Origin: Amoeboradix gromovi | Lineage: Eukaryota; Sanchytriomycota; Sanchytriomycetes; Sanchytriales; Sanchytriaceae | Direction of reading: 5' to 3' | DNA: 25,126 nucleotides | Assembly (NCBI GenBank): GCA_018985225.1 | Contig: JADGIF010000060.1 | Span: 1 to 25,126, forward strand | Part shown: piece by piece, positions 7,580 to 16,396 of the stretch | How positions within the stretch are numbered: position 1 is the first letter of the stretch | Layout: each line of letters begins with the position of its first letter | Position numbers and translations under genes: made by a program | The notes under the pieces: model-generated | Told to the model about the DNA's origin: nothing | The model's database searches: none | The model's input: only the letters and a program-made list of their open reading frames with translations

Positions 7580-10150
7580 TTACTTCTTTCTTTCATCAAA
7601 CTTTATGGGTTCAAACTTAATTGGCGTTGGCTTGAATCTCTTTGATTCTGAATCTGCATCCGTTTTCCGCTTGCTGCTCTGCATGAGTTTGTCTCTAAAA
7701 GAGTCTGCACTCTTTTTCTCTTCTTTCATCTTCCTGTCTCTTTCTTCATTTTGTTCTATTATTTCCATTGGTACTGTAGTCCCATTCTCAGCCGGTTTAT
7801 CTGTATCCTCCTCTTCTTCAGGAGGTTCTTCAATGGATACAACCTCATCTTTTTCAGATTCCTGTTGTACGTCCGCAACCTCTTCCAACCCTTCGTCCAA
7901 TTCATGCTCAAGTTCATCCATATCTTCTTTCACAAGCTCTTCCAGTGGATCCTCATTTTGGTACTGCTCTTCTACTGATTCGTGTCCCTCCTTTATCTCT
8001 TGTTCTTCCTCTATTTCTTCCACATGTTGTTCCTTGTCCTCTTCGTCTTGGTGCTCCTGCTGCTCCTCTACCAGATCCACCAGCTCTTCATTCAATGAGT
8101 CATCCGGTGTCTCACCACCTACGTTCTCCTGCTGTTGCTTCAATTCGATTATTTCCAGTTTCAGCTCACCAAGCCTGCTTCTCGTGATGATTATCTCTTG
8201 CTTCAATTCCTTGATTTCCATTTCCTTTTGCCCTGTTTGCATCACCAATGTTCTATTAATTTGATTTATTCTGTTCAGCTCCTGCATTGCGTCTTTATGT
8301 TTATCTGTGGAAATGGATAACTGTGCACTTGCATCGCTCAGCTGTGTTTGTATATCTTTTGTATATTCCTTACTCTCATGCAGAAGGTTTTTGCAGTTCT
8401 TTAGATCTAACTGAAGCTTGATCTTGCTTTTATTAAGTGCATCAATTTCTTTGCCTAATTCCATATTCTTTTGCTTTAGTTCTATAATCTCGTCTTGCTC
8501 TTTAAATCCCATCAATACCTGTTGTAATTGATCATACTTTACTAACAATGATTTGTACTCCACAATCTTAGCATTTAACAGCACATCTAGCTTTATATTC
8601 ATTGGATCCTCCATATTTGTAAACATTTGTATTTTAGAGTTCAACAATTCGTTATCTTTGGTTAGCTGAGCTAGCTGATGATTTAGCTGGTTTATTGAGT
8701 TAGATTTAGATGCTGCAGCTTGTTGTAGTTGATTACATTTATGTTTTAAATCCATTAACTCGTTAATTGTTGAAATCGAAGGAGATGGTGGTTTTGATGT
8801 CTTAGTGTTGATCAGCTTTAGCTCCATCCGTAGTTCTACAATTTGCTGTTGCAAATGGGTATAGTCTAGCTGCAATTGATTATGTATTGACTGTAATAAA
8901 TTCAAATCGTTGTTTGCTGTTTTTAATTCATTGCACCTGGTATTAAGATTGCTCTTGGTACCATCGTGTTCTTTTAAAAGTGCTTCGTGTTGCTCTTCTA
9001 GAGCATCATGGGTAGATTTCAGTTCAGAGTACAGCTGTTTGTACTTGGTTAACTCCAACTTTAGTTCAGTGCAAATTGATTTTAATTGATGAGAGGGAGT
9101 AATTTGATTCAGCTTATACACGACAGACATTAAGTTGTTATTTTGAATGAGTAGATCGTTTATGTTGTTAAAATTGACCAAGTTGGCATCTTGTAATACA
9201 GTGGTGCTAGGTCCTTGTTTAAGTAATAGATTGGATAGTTGGGACTGTAAGTCTGATACTACTTGGTCATGTACCTGCGAATTAGATTTTAGTTTATCAT
9301 TTAAAAGTGACAGTTCGTGGCATCTGGTATTTAAGTCAGATAGTTCAGATTTTAACGATGCATTCTGCTGCATTACCTTGTTAAATAACAGCGAATATTG
9401 CTGGTACTCCGGAATACGCTGCTCTATTTCAGATTTATAGGTTACCAAAGTGTTAACAACATCAGTGGCATTTGAAGGGTCCATGTGTGACTGCGACTGC
9501 AATAATTGATTATTCTGGGTATTTAATAAGCTTGATATGCTAGCAAGCTCAGATTGATGTTTAAGAAGCAAAGATTCTAATTCTGAGCACCTGTTGTCTT
9601 TTAGCTGTGACTGCTTTAGTAGGTCACTGTTTTCTAGTTTTAGTTTGCTACATTCGTTGTTAGATTTGGTAACCTGTCGGTTTAGCAACTCAACTTGCGA
9701 CTTTAACGAATTTATTGTAGATAAGTAAGGAGTAGGGTTATTTGATTCTAATTCATCACAGGCCTCTTTATAATCAATCTTAAGCTCCTCAAATAAGGCG
9801 ATTTGCCTGGATAATTGTTGCTGAAGGGTGGACTTGTCATTGGAAAGAGTGAGGATTATGTTGGATTGATTCGAGATTTGACTTGTTAGCTTGGTAAGTT
9901 GGTCTACATACTGGGAAGAGTTGGACAACATGGATTGATTGTGAAGAGAATCGTTTTGATATGAAGTGGTATTCTCCACAGAGTCGCCGGCTTCTACATT
10001 AACTGAATCATCATTAACAATTTCATGGATGGATTGATTGAATTGTTCTTGGAACTCAGGAGGGACTTGCACATAGTCAAAACCAGTTAGTATATCATCA
10101 AAATTTGAATTTGGATCCATTTGATTATTGCTTATGGGGAAATGGTTCAT
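7580..10150 (-). CDS. TPR/Mlp1-like nuclear-basket coiled-coil protein (short form)
   Basis: The protein is 856 aa, starts at an ATG and is nearly all coiled coil from about 80 to 675. An Asp/Glu-rich stretch follows (about 677-800), then a basic tail with a bipartite nuclear signal KRKTDADSESKRFKP (827-841). Residues 321-350 (ANLVNFNNINDLLIQNNNL, then a V-x-x-L helix) resemble the conserved TPR/Mlp segment that reads roughly L-V-x-F-x-N-I-x-E-L-Q-x-Q-N-x-x-L-L-x-x-V-R-x-L. TPR/Mlp proteins form the nuclear basket of the pore and bear acidic C-terminal regions. Known members are typically 1500 aa or more, so this one is about half size. The stop codon lies in TAAATAGAG. The ATG overlaps the stop of the frame at 10147-10428 as ATGA. 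It could instead be another nuclear coiled-coil protein. Confidence 0.6.
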   Translation of the reverse strand: MNHFPISNNQMDPNSNFDDILTGFDYVQVPPEFQEQFNQSIHEIVNDDSVNVEAGDSVENTTSYQNDSLHNQSMLSNSSQYVDQLTKLTSQISNQSNIILTLSNDKSTLQQQLSRQIALFEELKIDYKEACDELESNNPTPYLSTINSLKSQVELLNRQVTKSNNECSKLKLENSDLLKQSQLKDNRCSELESLLLKHQSELASISSLLNTQNNQLLQSQSHMDPSNATDVVNTLVTYKSEIEQRIPEYQQYSLLFNKVMQQNASLKSELSDLNTRCHELSLLNDKLKSNSQVHDQVVSDLQSQLSNLLLKQGPSTTVLQDANLVNFNNINDLLIQNNNLMSVVYKLNQITPSHQLKSICTELKLELTKYKQLYSELKSTHDALEEQHEALLKEHDGTKSNLNTRCNELKTANNDLNLLQSIHNQLQLDYTHLQQQIVELRMELKLINTKTSKPPSPSISTINELMDLKHKCNQLQQAAASKSNSINQLNHQLAQLTKDNELLNSKIQMFTNMEDPMNIKLDVLLNAKIVEYKSLLVKYDQLQQVLMGFKEQDEIIELKQKNMELGKEIDALNKSKIKLQLDLKNCKNLLHESKEYTKDIQTQLSDASAQLSISTDKHKDAMQELNRINQINRTLVMQTGQKEMEIKELKQEIIITRSRLGELKLEIIELKQQQENVGGETPDDSLNEELVDLVEEQQEHQDEEDKEQHVEEIEEEQEIKEGHESVEEQYQNEDPLEELVKEDMDELEHELDEGLEEVADVQQESEKDEVVSIEEPPEEEEDTDKPAENGTTVPMEIIEQNEERDRKMKEEKKSADSFRDKLMQSSKRKTDADSESKRFKPTPIKFEPIKFDERKK

Positions 10151-10690
10151 CTTAACAAAAGACGAGTTTCAACAAGGAGTAATTTGAAATTATTACTCCT
10201 CATTGAAATGCTTGACTTGTGAACACCAGAATCGTTTGCATGGAAACTGAAAATGCCCGTCAACCCGTTGCAGTGGTGGCTAACGTCACTCGGGTCCTGA
10301 AGCGGGAATAAGTAGGAATGCAAATATTTCAAGCTTTTGTTCCTTACTACCATATGATGTCTGACCACTTGTAGTTGGGCAGTTACAATATCTTTGAAAA
10401 CCTCAGTGTCTACGAACCCATTGTGCAAATGTTTACCTGTCGCTCAAGATCCTCTTTGTGTTTATCAGAAGAGAGGAAAACACTATGAGATCCTTGAGCT
10501 TGTTGTAATGGCGCAAAAATCTATTTGACGGTGTTGGTAGGCATTGAGTAGCTCCGATAGAATAATTTGCTTTGTATCACTAAGTGATGTCTTTAGATTT
10601 AAGGTATACTGGCTGAGTTGGAGGCATTTGTTCAAATGGAAATTATAACTGGAAGAAATGCCGGAACCATAAGACTAATGTAACTATAAT
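10147..10690 (-). other. Possible multi-exon gene of unknown function, not resolved
   Basis: On the minus strand an ATG near 10668 opens MPPTQP. A candidate 19-nt intron GTATACCTTAAATCTAAAG follows, after which TSLSDTKQIILSELLNAYQ reads well. A later piece, SVFLSSDKHKEDLERQ, lies in another frame. A third piece of up to 93 codons, with no ATG near its start, runs to 10147 and contains EVFKDIVTAQLQVV and RNKSLKYLHSYLF. The pieces look protein-like, but I could not join them with consistent introns. The end overlaps the start codon of the downstream TPR-like gene (ATGA). It may be a gene with several tiny introns or a decayed gene. Confidence 0.3.
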
Positions 10691-11024
10691 AAATTGAATT
10701 AACTAATGAAAACTAAAAATTGCTGAACTACTTGAAAAAATGGATCTAGAATATGTTAATCAACATCTCCAAGAGGTAAAACACGAATTCCATTAATTGC
10801 TCTACTTACTAGAAAAGTGGTTTGATAATGAAATCACAGATTATTGGATTTACAGGAGCAACTAAGTTGGAGAGGTGGAACAACCATCGAAGCAGGCATC
10901 CAGTGGCATATGCATACACTGCAGAATTGATGTTTCTTCATATTTATTAATCTCGATTGGCAATTAAATCTTGTATTGTTTTCATTACTAAATTGCTATG
11001 ATATATCGTTCAAAAAGATAGGTT
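10691..11024. other. Intergenic, with a short protein-like ORF at about 10741
   Basis: On the plus strand ATG at about 10741 reads MDLEYVNQHLQEVKHEFH, then one TAA, then in the same frame LLYLLEKWFDNEITDYWIYR and a stop. A GT...AG pair of 37 nt could remove the TAA but changes the frame to a less convincing one. I do not call a gene. Confidence 0.25.
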
Positions 11025-13086
11025 TTATTTATTTTTGGCTAGGTGCTCTAAATACTTGGTATGCAACTTAGATTGACCATCATATTCTTTTTTCAATTTC
11101 TTTAGTTTCGATGCGCTAAGTTCGTCACCATTATTGTCATGGGTGGGCATGCCGTTCTCATCCCATTTGGAAAACTCATTTCTTCTATCCCCAAGCTTGA
11201 ACAGAGACTTTGGCTCCAGTTTCCCTTTAAGAATCTTTGCCAATTCCTTCTCCTCTTTTTCCAACCTCATTTTATTCTTGAGATCCAACTTTTGCTGTAA
11301 AAGTTGTTGCTTTTGAGCCACTTCTTTCTTTAATTCTAGTTTGTCCATTAACTTTACTAAAGCTTTGCCATCAGAAACATCTTCTAGCTTTAGTCCTAGC
11401 TCAACACAGTCTACATCTCTTAGTTCATCACAATGTTGTAATATATCAACTTGCTTACTGCTTATTGCTAGTTGCCTTATACTATCTCTAAATCTACTTA
11501 ATGTCTGTGCAAATGGCAGAACACTGGATTCCTACGTTATTTATGAGTACGATAGTTTCTGTGGTACTTGGGTTGCTGTAGGATAGTCCCAGCATTTTTA
11601 ATTTGTCATCAACAAAATCTTTTATGATTAATTGGACATTTAGTCCCAGATCATTTGAGTTTGCATCGTTTATAAATCCCAACATTTCTTGGATTACTTT
11701 GTGCGTGTTCAAGTTTCTGAGCGATTCATCTACTACGCTTGTCAATTTCTCATATTTAGCCAACATAATCAAGTCGCAGTCACTTAGTGGTGGCATCTTA
11801 TCTGAAGTGTTCAGCAATCTAGCCTTTACAGTGGAAATAAAGTTTTTAAAAGTCGATTCGGCTTCTAGCACCTCTGCCATGGTTTCTGGTTGATACTGCA
11901 TAGTGTTTTGCCATGGCTGCATCAAGCAAAGCAATCTGAATTGCTGAGGACTGTAACTCTTTAACAAATCTTTTATCGTAATGAAGTTCTTTAAGCTCTT
12001 ACTCATTTTAGCACCCTTAATATGCAAATGGCCGATATGAATGAATTTCTTACACCATGTCATTGAATTAGATGCAGCTTGTGCCTGTGCTATCTCGTTC
12101 GTATGATGAGGAAACAGCAAATCAATTCCACCGCTATGTATATCCAAGGTCTTGAATATGTGGCAAGCCATAGCCGAACATTCAATATGCCATCCGGGTC
12201 TTCCGGGGCCGAATGGCGAGTCCCAAAAAGGTTCGCCAGGTTTACTTGTTTTCCACAGTGCAAAGTCCTCTTTATGTCTTTTTTCATCACTAGGATCGGG
12301 CTCACCAAAAGGCTCAATAACATGCTGTGGCTCTAGTTGAGAATACTTGAATTCCTTGTGGAACTTTACTACATCAAAATAAACACTTTTGTTGCTTACA
12401 TAAGCGTATCCATTGTTTTGGATATCTTGAATATGGCTGATAATAGGGCCAATATACTCAGTCGCTCGTGTGATAATGTTTGGTGGTAATACATTTAAAA
12501 TCTGCATATCTGAATTGTACTGATTCTCCCAGTATCGTGCCATTTCAGAAAAGTTAGAGTGGTCTAGGCTATATGCTAGTTTGTCAGCAGCATTGGCGAC
12601 ATTATCCAAGTAATAAGCAAGTACATCAAAAGTATTGGAATAGACGTCGTCGTTTTTACAAGAGGAAATGCCAGTCATGTGTGATTTAAATTGCTCAACA
12701 GCAGTCATTCGCATTTCAAGTATAGCTGCCTCCTCAATGTTCTTTGCGTTCTTTAATAATTCTGATGATTTTATAGTATACTCATTGATCTGAGAACAAT
12801 TGAAATAATCCTTGAGGTATTTAGCAATCGCTAATTCCATCGTATTCTTGTTATAGGACTTCCAAAATAAATCAACCAGATATATGTGGCGACCTCTGTT
12901 TATGATTTTGTCATCAATATCAGTCACATTCTGAATCATTACTATATTATGGTTGTAATGCAACAAAATGCGACGAATAATATCTATAGATACATAATTA
13001 CGCGCATGCCCTATGTGAGAGTGGTCATAAGTGGTAGGCCCGCAATTATACCATTTTATGAACTTCGGAAATTGAGAAATATTCAT
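11025..13086 (-). CDS. Cysteine--tRNA ligase, cytosolic type, one 19-nt intron
   Basis: The coding sequence is complement(join(11025..11531,11551..13086)), 680 aa. It charges tRNA-Cys with cysteine. Class I features are complete: WYNCGPT with zinc ligand C15, the HIGH box H24-I-G-H27, the other zinc ligands C303, H327 and E331 in IECSAMAC and FPHHTNE, and KMSKS at 360-364. Exon 1 ends after TTETI. Splicing gives [19 protein letters not shown] and later [18 protein letters not shown], the expected eukaryotic sequence. The C-terminal extension is lysine-rich and contains [13 protein letters not shown] and [12 protein letters not shown], typical of eukaryotic enzymes. Without splicing the frame stops inside [11 protein letters not shown]. 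The start ATG is 9 bp from a GGGACACC-type motif, and MITE copy 2 lies 49 bp upstream. The stop is in TAAATAAAACC, identical to the deacetylase-like gene. Confidence 0.95.
11532..11550 (-). other. 19-nt spliceosomal intron in the CysRS gene
   Basis: On the coding strand the intron is GTACTCATAAATAACGTAG, phase 0. Its removal converts a truncated frame into the conserved [11 protein letters not shown] region and joins 512 codons to a further 168. It shares GTA, an internal TCA, and TAAC-R-TAG with the ABC transporter intron, at identical length. Confidence 0.9.
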
Positions 13087-13095
13087 AACTCCTTT

Positions 13096-13124
13096 GGGAC
13101 ACCCCTATAAACTAGTTCAAGTTA
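13096..13124 (-). promoter_or_regulatory. Diverged terminal-type motif just 5' of the CysRS start codon
   Basis: The plus strand reads GGGACACCCCTATAAACTAG, resembling the family-A MITE end (GGGACACCAAATATAAAAAC). It begins 9 bp before the CysRS ATG and runs toward the full MITE at 13136. It may be a remnant of an older insertion that now supplies the leader or core promoter. Function is inferred from position only. Confidence 0.35.
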
Positions 13125-13135
13125 TTTTTACAAAA

Positions 13136-13541
13136 GGGACATCAAATATAAAACTGGACTAACTTTCTATAACAAGTTGGAACACTATTTCAGCTTTATT
13201 AATTTTATGGATTCAAGAGGCGAGTGGATATTCAGCTAGTTGCGGAGTTGACGAGTATAAAAGGAAAATAAATATTCTGTACAGCTATTCTCTTACTCTT
13301 TCATCCAATCTTTATATCAGATAAACCTCTGATTCATAATACTAATTCATAATACTAATTCAGAGTACTAATTCATAGCAAGACAAGAGTCAGGGAGACT
13401 GTCCATAGATTACACTTCAAAGAAATGTAGTGTCTGTGAGAATGAAATAGAAATTGGTATAATAGATCTTTTATTAATGATAGCATTTCCTCCGTATGGT
13501 GCACCTTTAAAAACGAGTTAGTCTAGTTTTTATATTTGGGA
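13136..13541 (-). mobile_element. MITE, family A, copy 2 (about 406 bp, inverted relative to copy 1)
   Basis: The left end GGGACATCAAATATAAAACT (13136) and the right end AGTTAGTCTAGTTTTTATAT (13517 on) are inverted partners. Read on the minus strand, the interior matches copy 1: CGTTTTTAAAGGTGCACC, then the TCCCTGACTCTTGTCTTGCT region, about three 13-bp units and the shared module. Compared with copy 1 it lacks one internal block (copy 1 about 2105-2235) and 31 bp near TTTTTGAAATTTCGATAC. The right end runs directly into the repeated leader GACCTGATCTGAGAAAATGT. Confidence 0.8.
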
Positions 13542-13569
13542 CCTGATCTGAGAAAATGTCCCTAACTCC
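13538..13569 (+). repeat. MSLT leader repeat, copy a
   Basis: The motif GACCTGATCTGAGAAAATGT is followed by CCCTAACTCC, which opens a short frame beginning Met-Ser-Leu-Thr. The same leader occurs at 21521-21560 (minus strand) and, with a slightly different 5' half, at 13703, 21436 and 24715. Here the frame stops after 13 codons. Confidence 0.6.
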
Positions 13570-14005
13570 AAATTTAATAAATTTCTATTTATCGTGAAAT
13601 CAAATAGCTTAAATTGTGAACTATCTGTTGTTGAAAGTAGAATTTTATTATACCGACACCTCTTGAAGTTATACCATTTCTCCATAAAATAAACTCGTAA
13701 CACAAGTCTATTCTGACAAATTTCCCTAACTCTTTCTATCCAATCAAGTCATCTTCAATTATTATTATTTGACTGGATGAAAATTATTAAAAAATAATAG
13801 GTATTAAATAAAGCCATTTAATCCAAAAATTACTTGAAGCTATTGTAGTGTCTTTAGCGTTAATTATGAAAGAATTTCATAATCAAAAACCAATAGAATC
13901 AAATATGCGTTAGTTGTAATTAGTCTTAATGTAAATGAGCAGTATATCTATTATAGTTAAGTAAAGTAGTATATCGAATTGCCAAATTATATGAAGTAAT
14001 CTTAT
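13570..14005. other. Very AT-rich intergenic stretch with a second leader repeat
   Basis: There is no gene. At 13703-13733 AAGTCTATTCTGACAAATTT, followed by CCCTAACTC, is a second leader-type copy with the ATG mutated to TTT. Downstream TCAAGTCATCTTC also occurs at 16378. The last part before 14006 is presumably the 3' flank of the reverse-transcriptase gene. Confidence 0.5.
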
Positions 14006-15982
14006 TTATTTCAAAGAATCTGCTAGTTTTTCTAATAGTTTCTCACAATTATCATCTGCCTCAAATTTTATTTCATGTGGACTACCATTTTCCATCTCAA
14101 CAATCCATTTTTCACCTTTCTCGGTATATTTTACTTTTTCCTTCAACTTCGCTTCAATTTGGTATCGAAGTGCATCTACTACGAGTTTTAAACATTTAAG
14201 GTCTTTCATATTAGCAGGAACAGTTATTTTTTTTATTTTTTTATGTTCTAAACCTTTCAGATCAATCAAATATCGATCGGGGATTAATGTGTTCAATTTA
14301 TTAAACACCGAATCCAAAAAAGCTTCATCACGAGTTACTATTTTAAAATACAAAGTAGATCCATTTTTAACACCACAACTAGCCAATACACTTTCATTCT
14401 GTAGCAACTTTCCATTAAACCTTAGCTCTTTTTGCGACAACAATGTATTAGGTTCATAGGAAATGTTAGACTTGATTGTGGCTACATTAAAGTCACTCTT
14501 AAATGACAATGGTGTTTCTTTTTGAGTGTCGCTTTTTATAATTACAGTTATGAGATCAGAATTCGTACTAGGAGCCGTATCACAATGTGTAACACTTTTT
14601 GGACTGTATATTTCTTCTAGTACATTGATGTAGCTCGAAACCAGTAAATGATTTTCAATAACTTTGAATTTGTTTATGATTCCCATAACAGCGTTGTAAT
14701 AATCAGAGTTAAAATGTAATCTAATATTTTCTAAAATATATATGAATTGACAAGTTACACCCTGATAAACATAGTTTTGAATATTGTCAATTAAAATACT
14801 CATAATCATATTCCTACAGTCACCATCCATTTCTAAAGATAGCACATCTGAAATAGACGCTGGATGCTCCAATAAAAAATTGCTAAAGAAATCCTTGTAT
14901 TTCAATTTCAAAAACCCATTTGTTTTTAAAACTTGAACAAAATAAGAGAGCATTTTGTGGTAATCTATTGAATCTTTATATTCTAACAAACGATCTAACG
15001 AAACAGACAATGATTTGGAAAGTAATGAGGTTAAACTTATTACTTCATGCGCGCTAGGTTGTGTAAAATTTGGTTCATAGTTGACAGTAAAACCATACTC
15101 TCTGAGCAAATAAACGATTACAATTGCGCATCTACTACATGATTCAGAAGTGGAACATATAACATCATAATTATCGTGGCTGCGTATTAACTTGAATTTT
15201 TCTAATAAACCTTTTTCCTTTTTTATTCTTTCTATAATTTGGGCATCTAAGCAAATGAGAAATGATTCTGCCAGTTCCCGTATTAAGCTGGAACCTATTG
15301 GTAACCCTATAGACTCTCTATACTGCAAATTTAATACAGCCTGTTCTACAGGATTTGCCCAATATTTGTCTCGTTCGAGAAACCATGCAATTTTTGCATT
15401 ATTTCTATCATTGTGATTAACCCATGCTAGTATATGCAAATAGAATGATTCATAAAATTGACGAATGTCAAATCTTATTACATGCTTGTTATTTTCGCAG
15501 TTTCCCCTAGCAGCATCGATCTGCTCAAGGCCATTCGCTAAGATAACATGATCTTTTAAAGCTTTCCATGCATCGCTAATTAATAATTCTGGGTATTTCT
15601 CATTGGGCTTGCTCTGATTTTTGGTATCTTTAACTTTTTGGATAATGGTGCATGTAGCGTCAATAAGCTTACTGTATCCCCTAGGATGAAGTAGTTTCAT
15701 GTTCATAGGATTTCTCTTATCTTTGAGCCACAAAATATACTCTGATTCGTATGCTGACACATGTTCAGGTGAATAAATATTACCATAGCGCTTAATTGCA
15801 ATATCTGACCGAAACACTTCTGGAAGAGTAGACGGCATATACCCTGCTATCCATTTCTTCTTCAATTGTTTACTGATTGAGTTAGAATTTGCTTCCTTTT
15901 CACAATTGTCTAGTAACTTATATACGTCAAATCCTGAATCATGTCTCGGAATTTTATAGTACGATTGGTCCATTGAATCCAT
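14006..15982 (-). CDS. Reverse transcriptase-like protein fused to a ubiquitin-like domain
   Basis: The protein is 658 aa, a single exon starting at an ATG. Residues 45-300 follow bacterial defence-type reverse transcriptases (DRT/Abi, related to group II and retron RTs). They hold LPEVFRSDIAIKRYG, then motif A HVIRFDIRQFYESFYLHIL with D172, and motif B GLPIGSSLIRELAESFL (226-242). Motif C lies at KLIRSHDNYDVI (264-275), where the usual Y-x-D-D is S-H-D-N. A helical region (about 310-460) follows, as in DRT proteins. Residues about 475-549 form a ubiquitin fold: ITVIIKS at the start, KELRFNGKLLQNESVLAS aligned to the RLIFAGKQLEDGRTLSDY part of ubiquitin, and GSTLYFKI at the last strand. It has no terminal Gly-Gly and is followed by about 105 residues I do not recognise. 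The stop lies in TAAATAAG. No LTR or RNase H is visible. A host gene derived from a transferred bacterial RT is the simplest reading. Confidence 0.75.
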   Translation of the reverse strand: MDSMDQSYYKIPRHDSGFDVYKLLDNCEKEANSNSISKQLKKKWIAGYMPSTLPEVFRSDIAIKRYGNIYSPEHVSAYESEYILWLKDKRNPMNMKLLHPRGYSKLIDATCTIIQKVKDTKNQSKPNEKYPELLISDAWKALKDHVILANGLEQIDAARGNCENNKHVIRFDIRQFYESFYLHILAWVNHNDRNNAKIAWFLERDKYWANPVEQAVLNLQYRESIGLPIGSSLIRELAESFLICLDAQIIERIKKEKGLLEKFKLIRSHDNYDVICSTSESCSRCAIVIVYLLREYGFTVNYEPNFTQPSAHEVISLTSLLSKSLSVSLDRLLEYKDSIDYHKMLSYFVQVLKTNGFLKLKYKDFFSNFLLEHPASISDVLSLEMDGDCRNMIMSILIDNIQNYVYQGVTCQFIYILENIRLHFNSDYYNAVMGIINKFKVIENHLLVSSYINVLEEIYSPKSVTHCDTAPSTNSDLITVIIKSDTQKETPLSFKSDFNVATIKSNISYEPNTLLSQKELRFNGKLLQNESVLASCGVKNGSTLYFKIVTRDEAFLDSVFNKLNTLIPDRYLIDLKGLEHKKIKKITVPANMKDLKCLKLVVDALRYQIEAKLKEKVKYTEKGEKWIVEMENGSPHEIKFEADDNCEKLLEKLADSLK

Positions 15983-16396
15983 ATTTTAGATTTGATAATT
16001 TATCAGCTTAACTTCAATTAAAAACGTGCGAGAACCAATCAAATAAAATAAAAAATTGAATTATAGTCAAAGGACTGTAAACTGCCAGTCTTTATAATAC
16101 AATTGACTGTTAACAGTGGAATCTTTATTCACGACGGTTATTCTTTTCAAAAAGATTATACTCTTCTATTTTAATTTTATTTAATCAAATTTTGCTCATC
16201 AAGATGAGTGGATTAAAGAGAGTTTTCGAAGACCAAGTTATAATTGGTTTAAAGATTTATATACTTTTGTAGTGTTTTTTGAAACATTTTAATTTGATAT
16301 GGATTCTCTCAAAATTACATTTTATAAATTTGTCAAGTTTTTGTAGTGTATGTTCCAAACAAATAATCATTTTGACTCAAGTCATCTTCTATATTA
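15983..16396. other. Divergent intergenic region between the RT gene and the transposase relic
   Basis: A 22-codon frame at 16204 (MSGLKRVFEDQ...) has an ATG after an AT-rich leader, but I cannot extend it into a gene. The string TTTTGTAGTGT is repeated near 16265 and 16340. No terminal inverted repeat for the downstream transposase was found. Confidence 0.4.

Noticed and set aside
7605-8264. 219-codon Ser/Cys/Phe-rich plus-strand frame
   Set aside because: It is the antisense of the Glu/Gln-rich acidic region of the TPR-like gene, whose composition alone keeps the opposite strand open.
10741-10875. In-frame TAA between protein-like segments, hinting at a ciliate-type code
   Set aside because: Well-supported genes here (CysRS, deacetylase-like, RT, TPR-like) all stop at TAA in the expected place, so TAA is a normal stop.
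12079-12340. Several overlapping frames in the CysRS region
   Set aside because: All lie inside the CysRS coding sequence, whose motifs are unambiguous.
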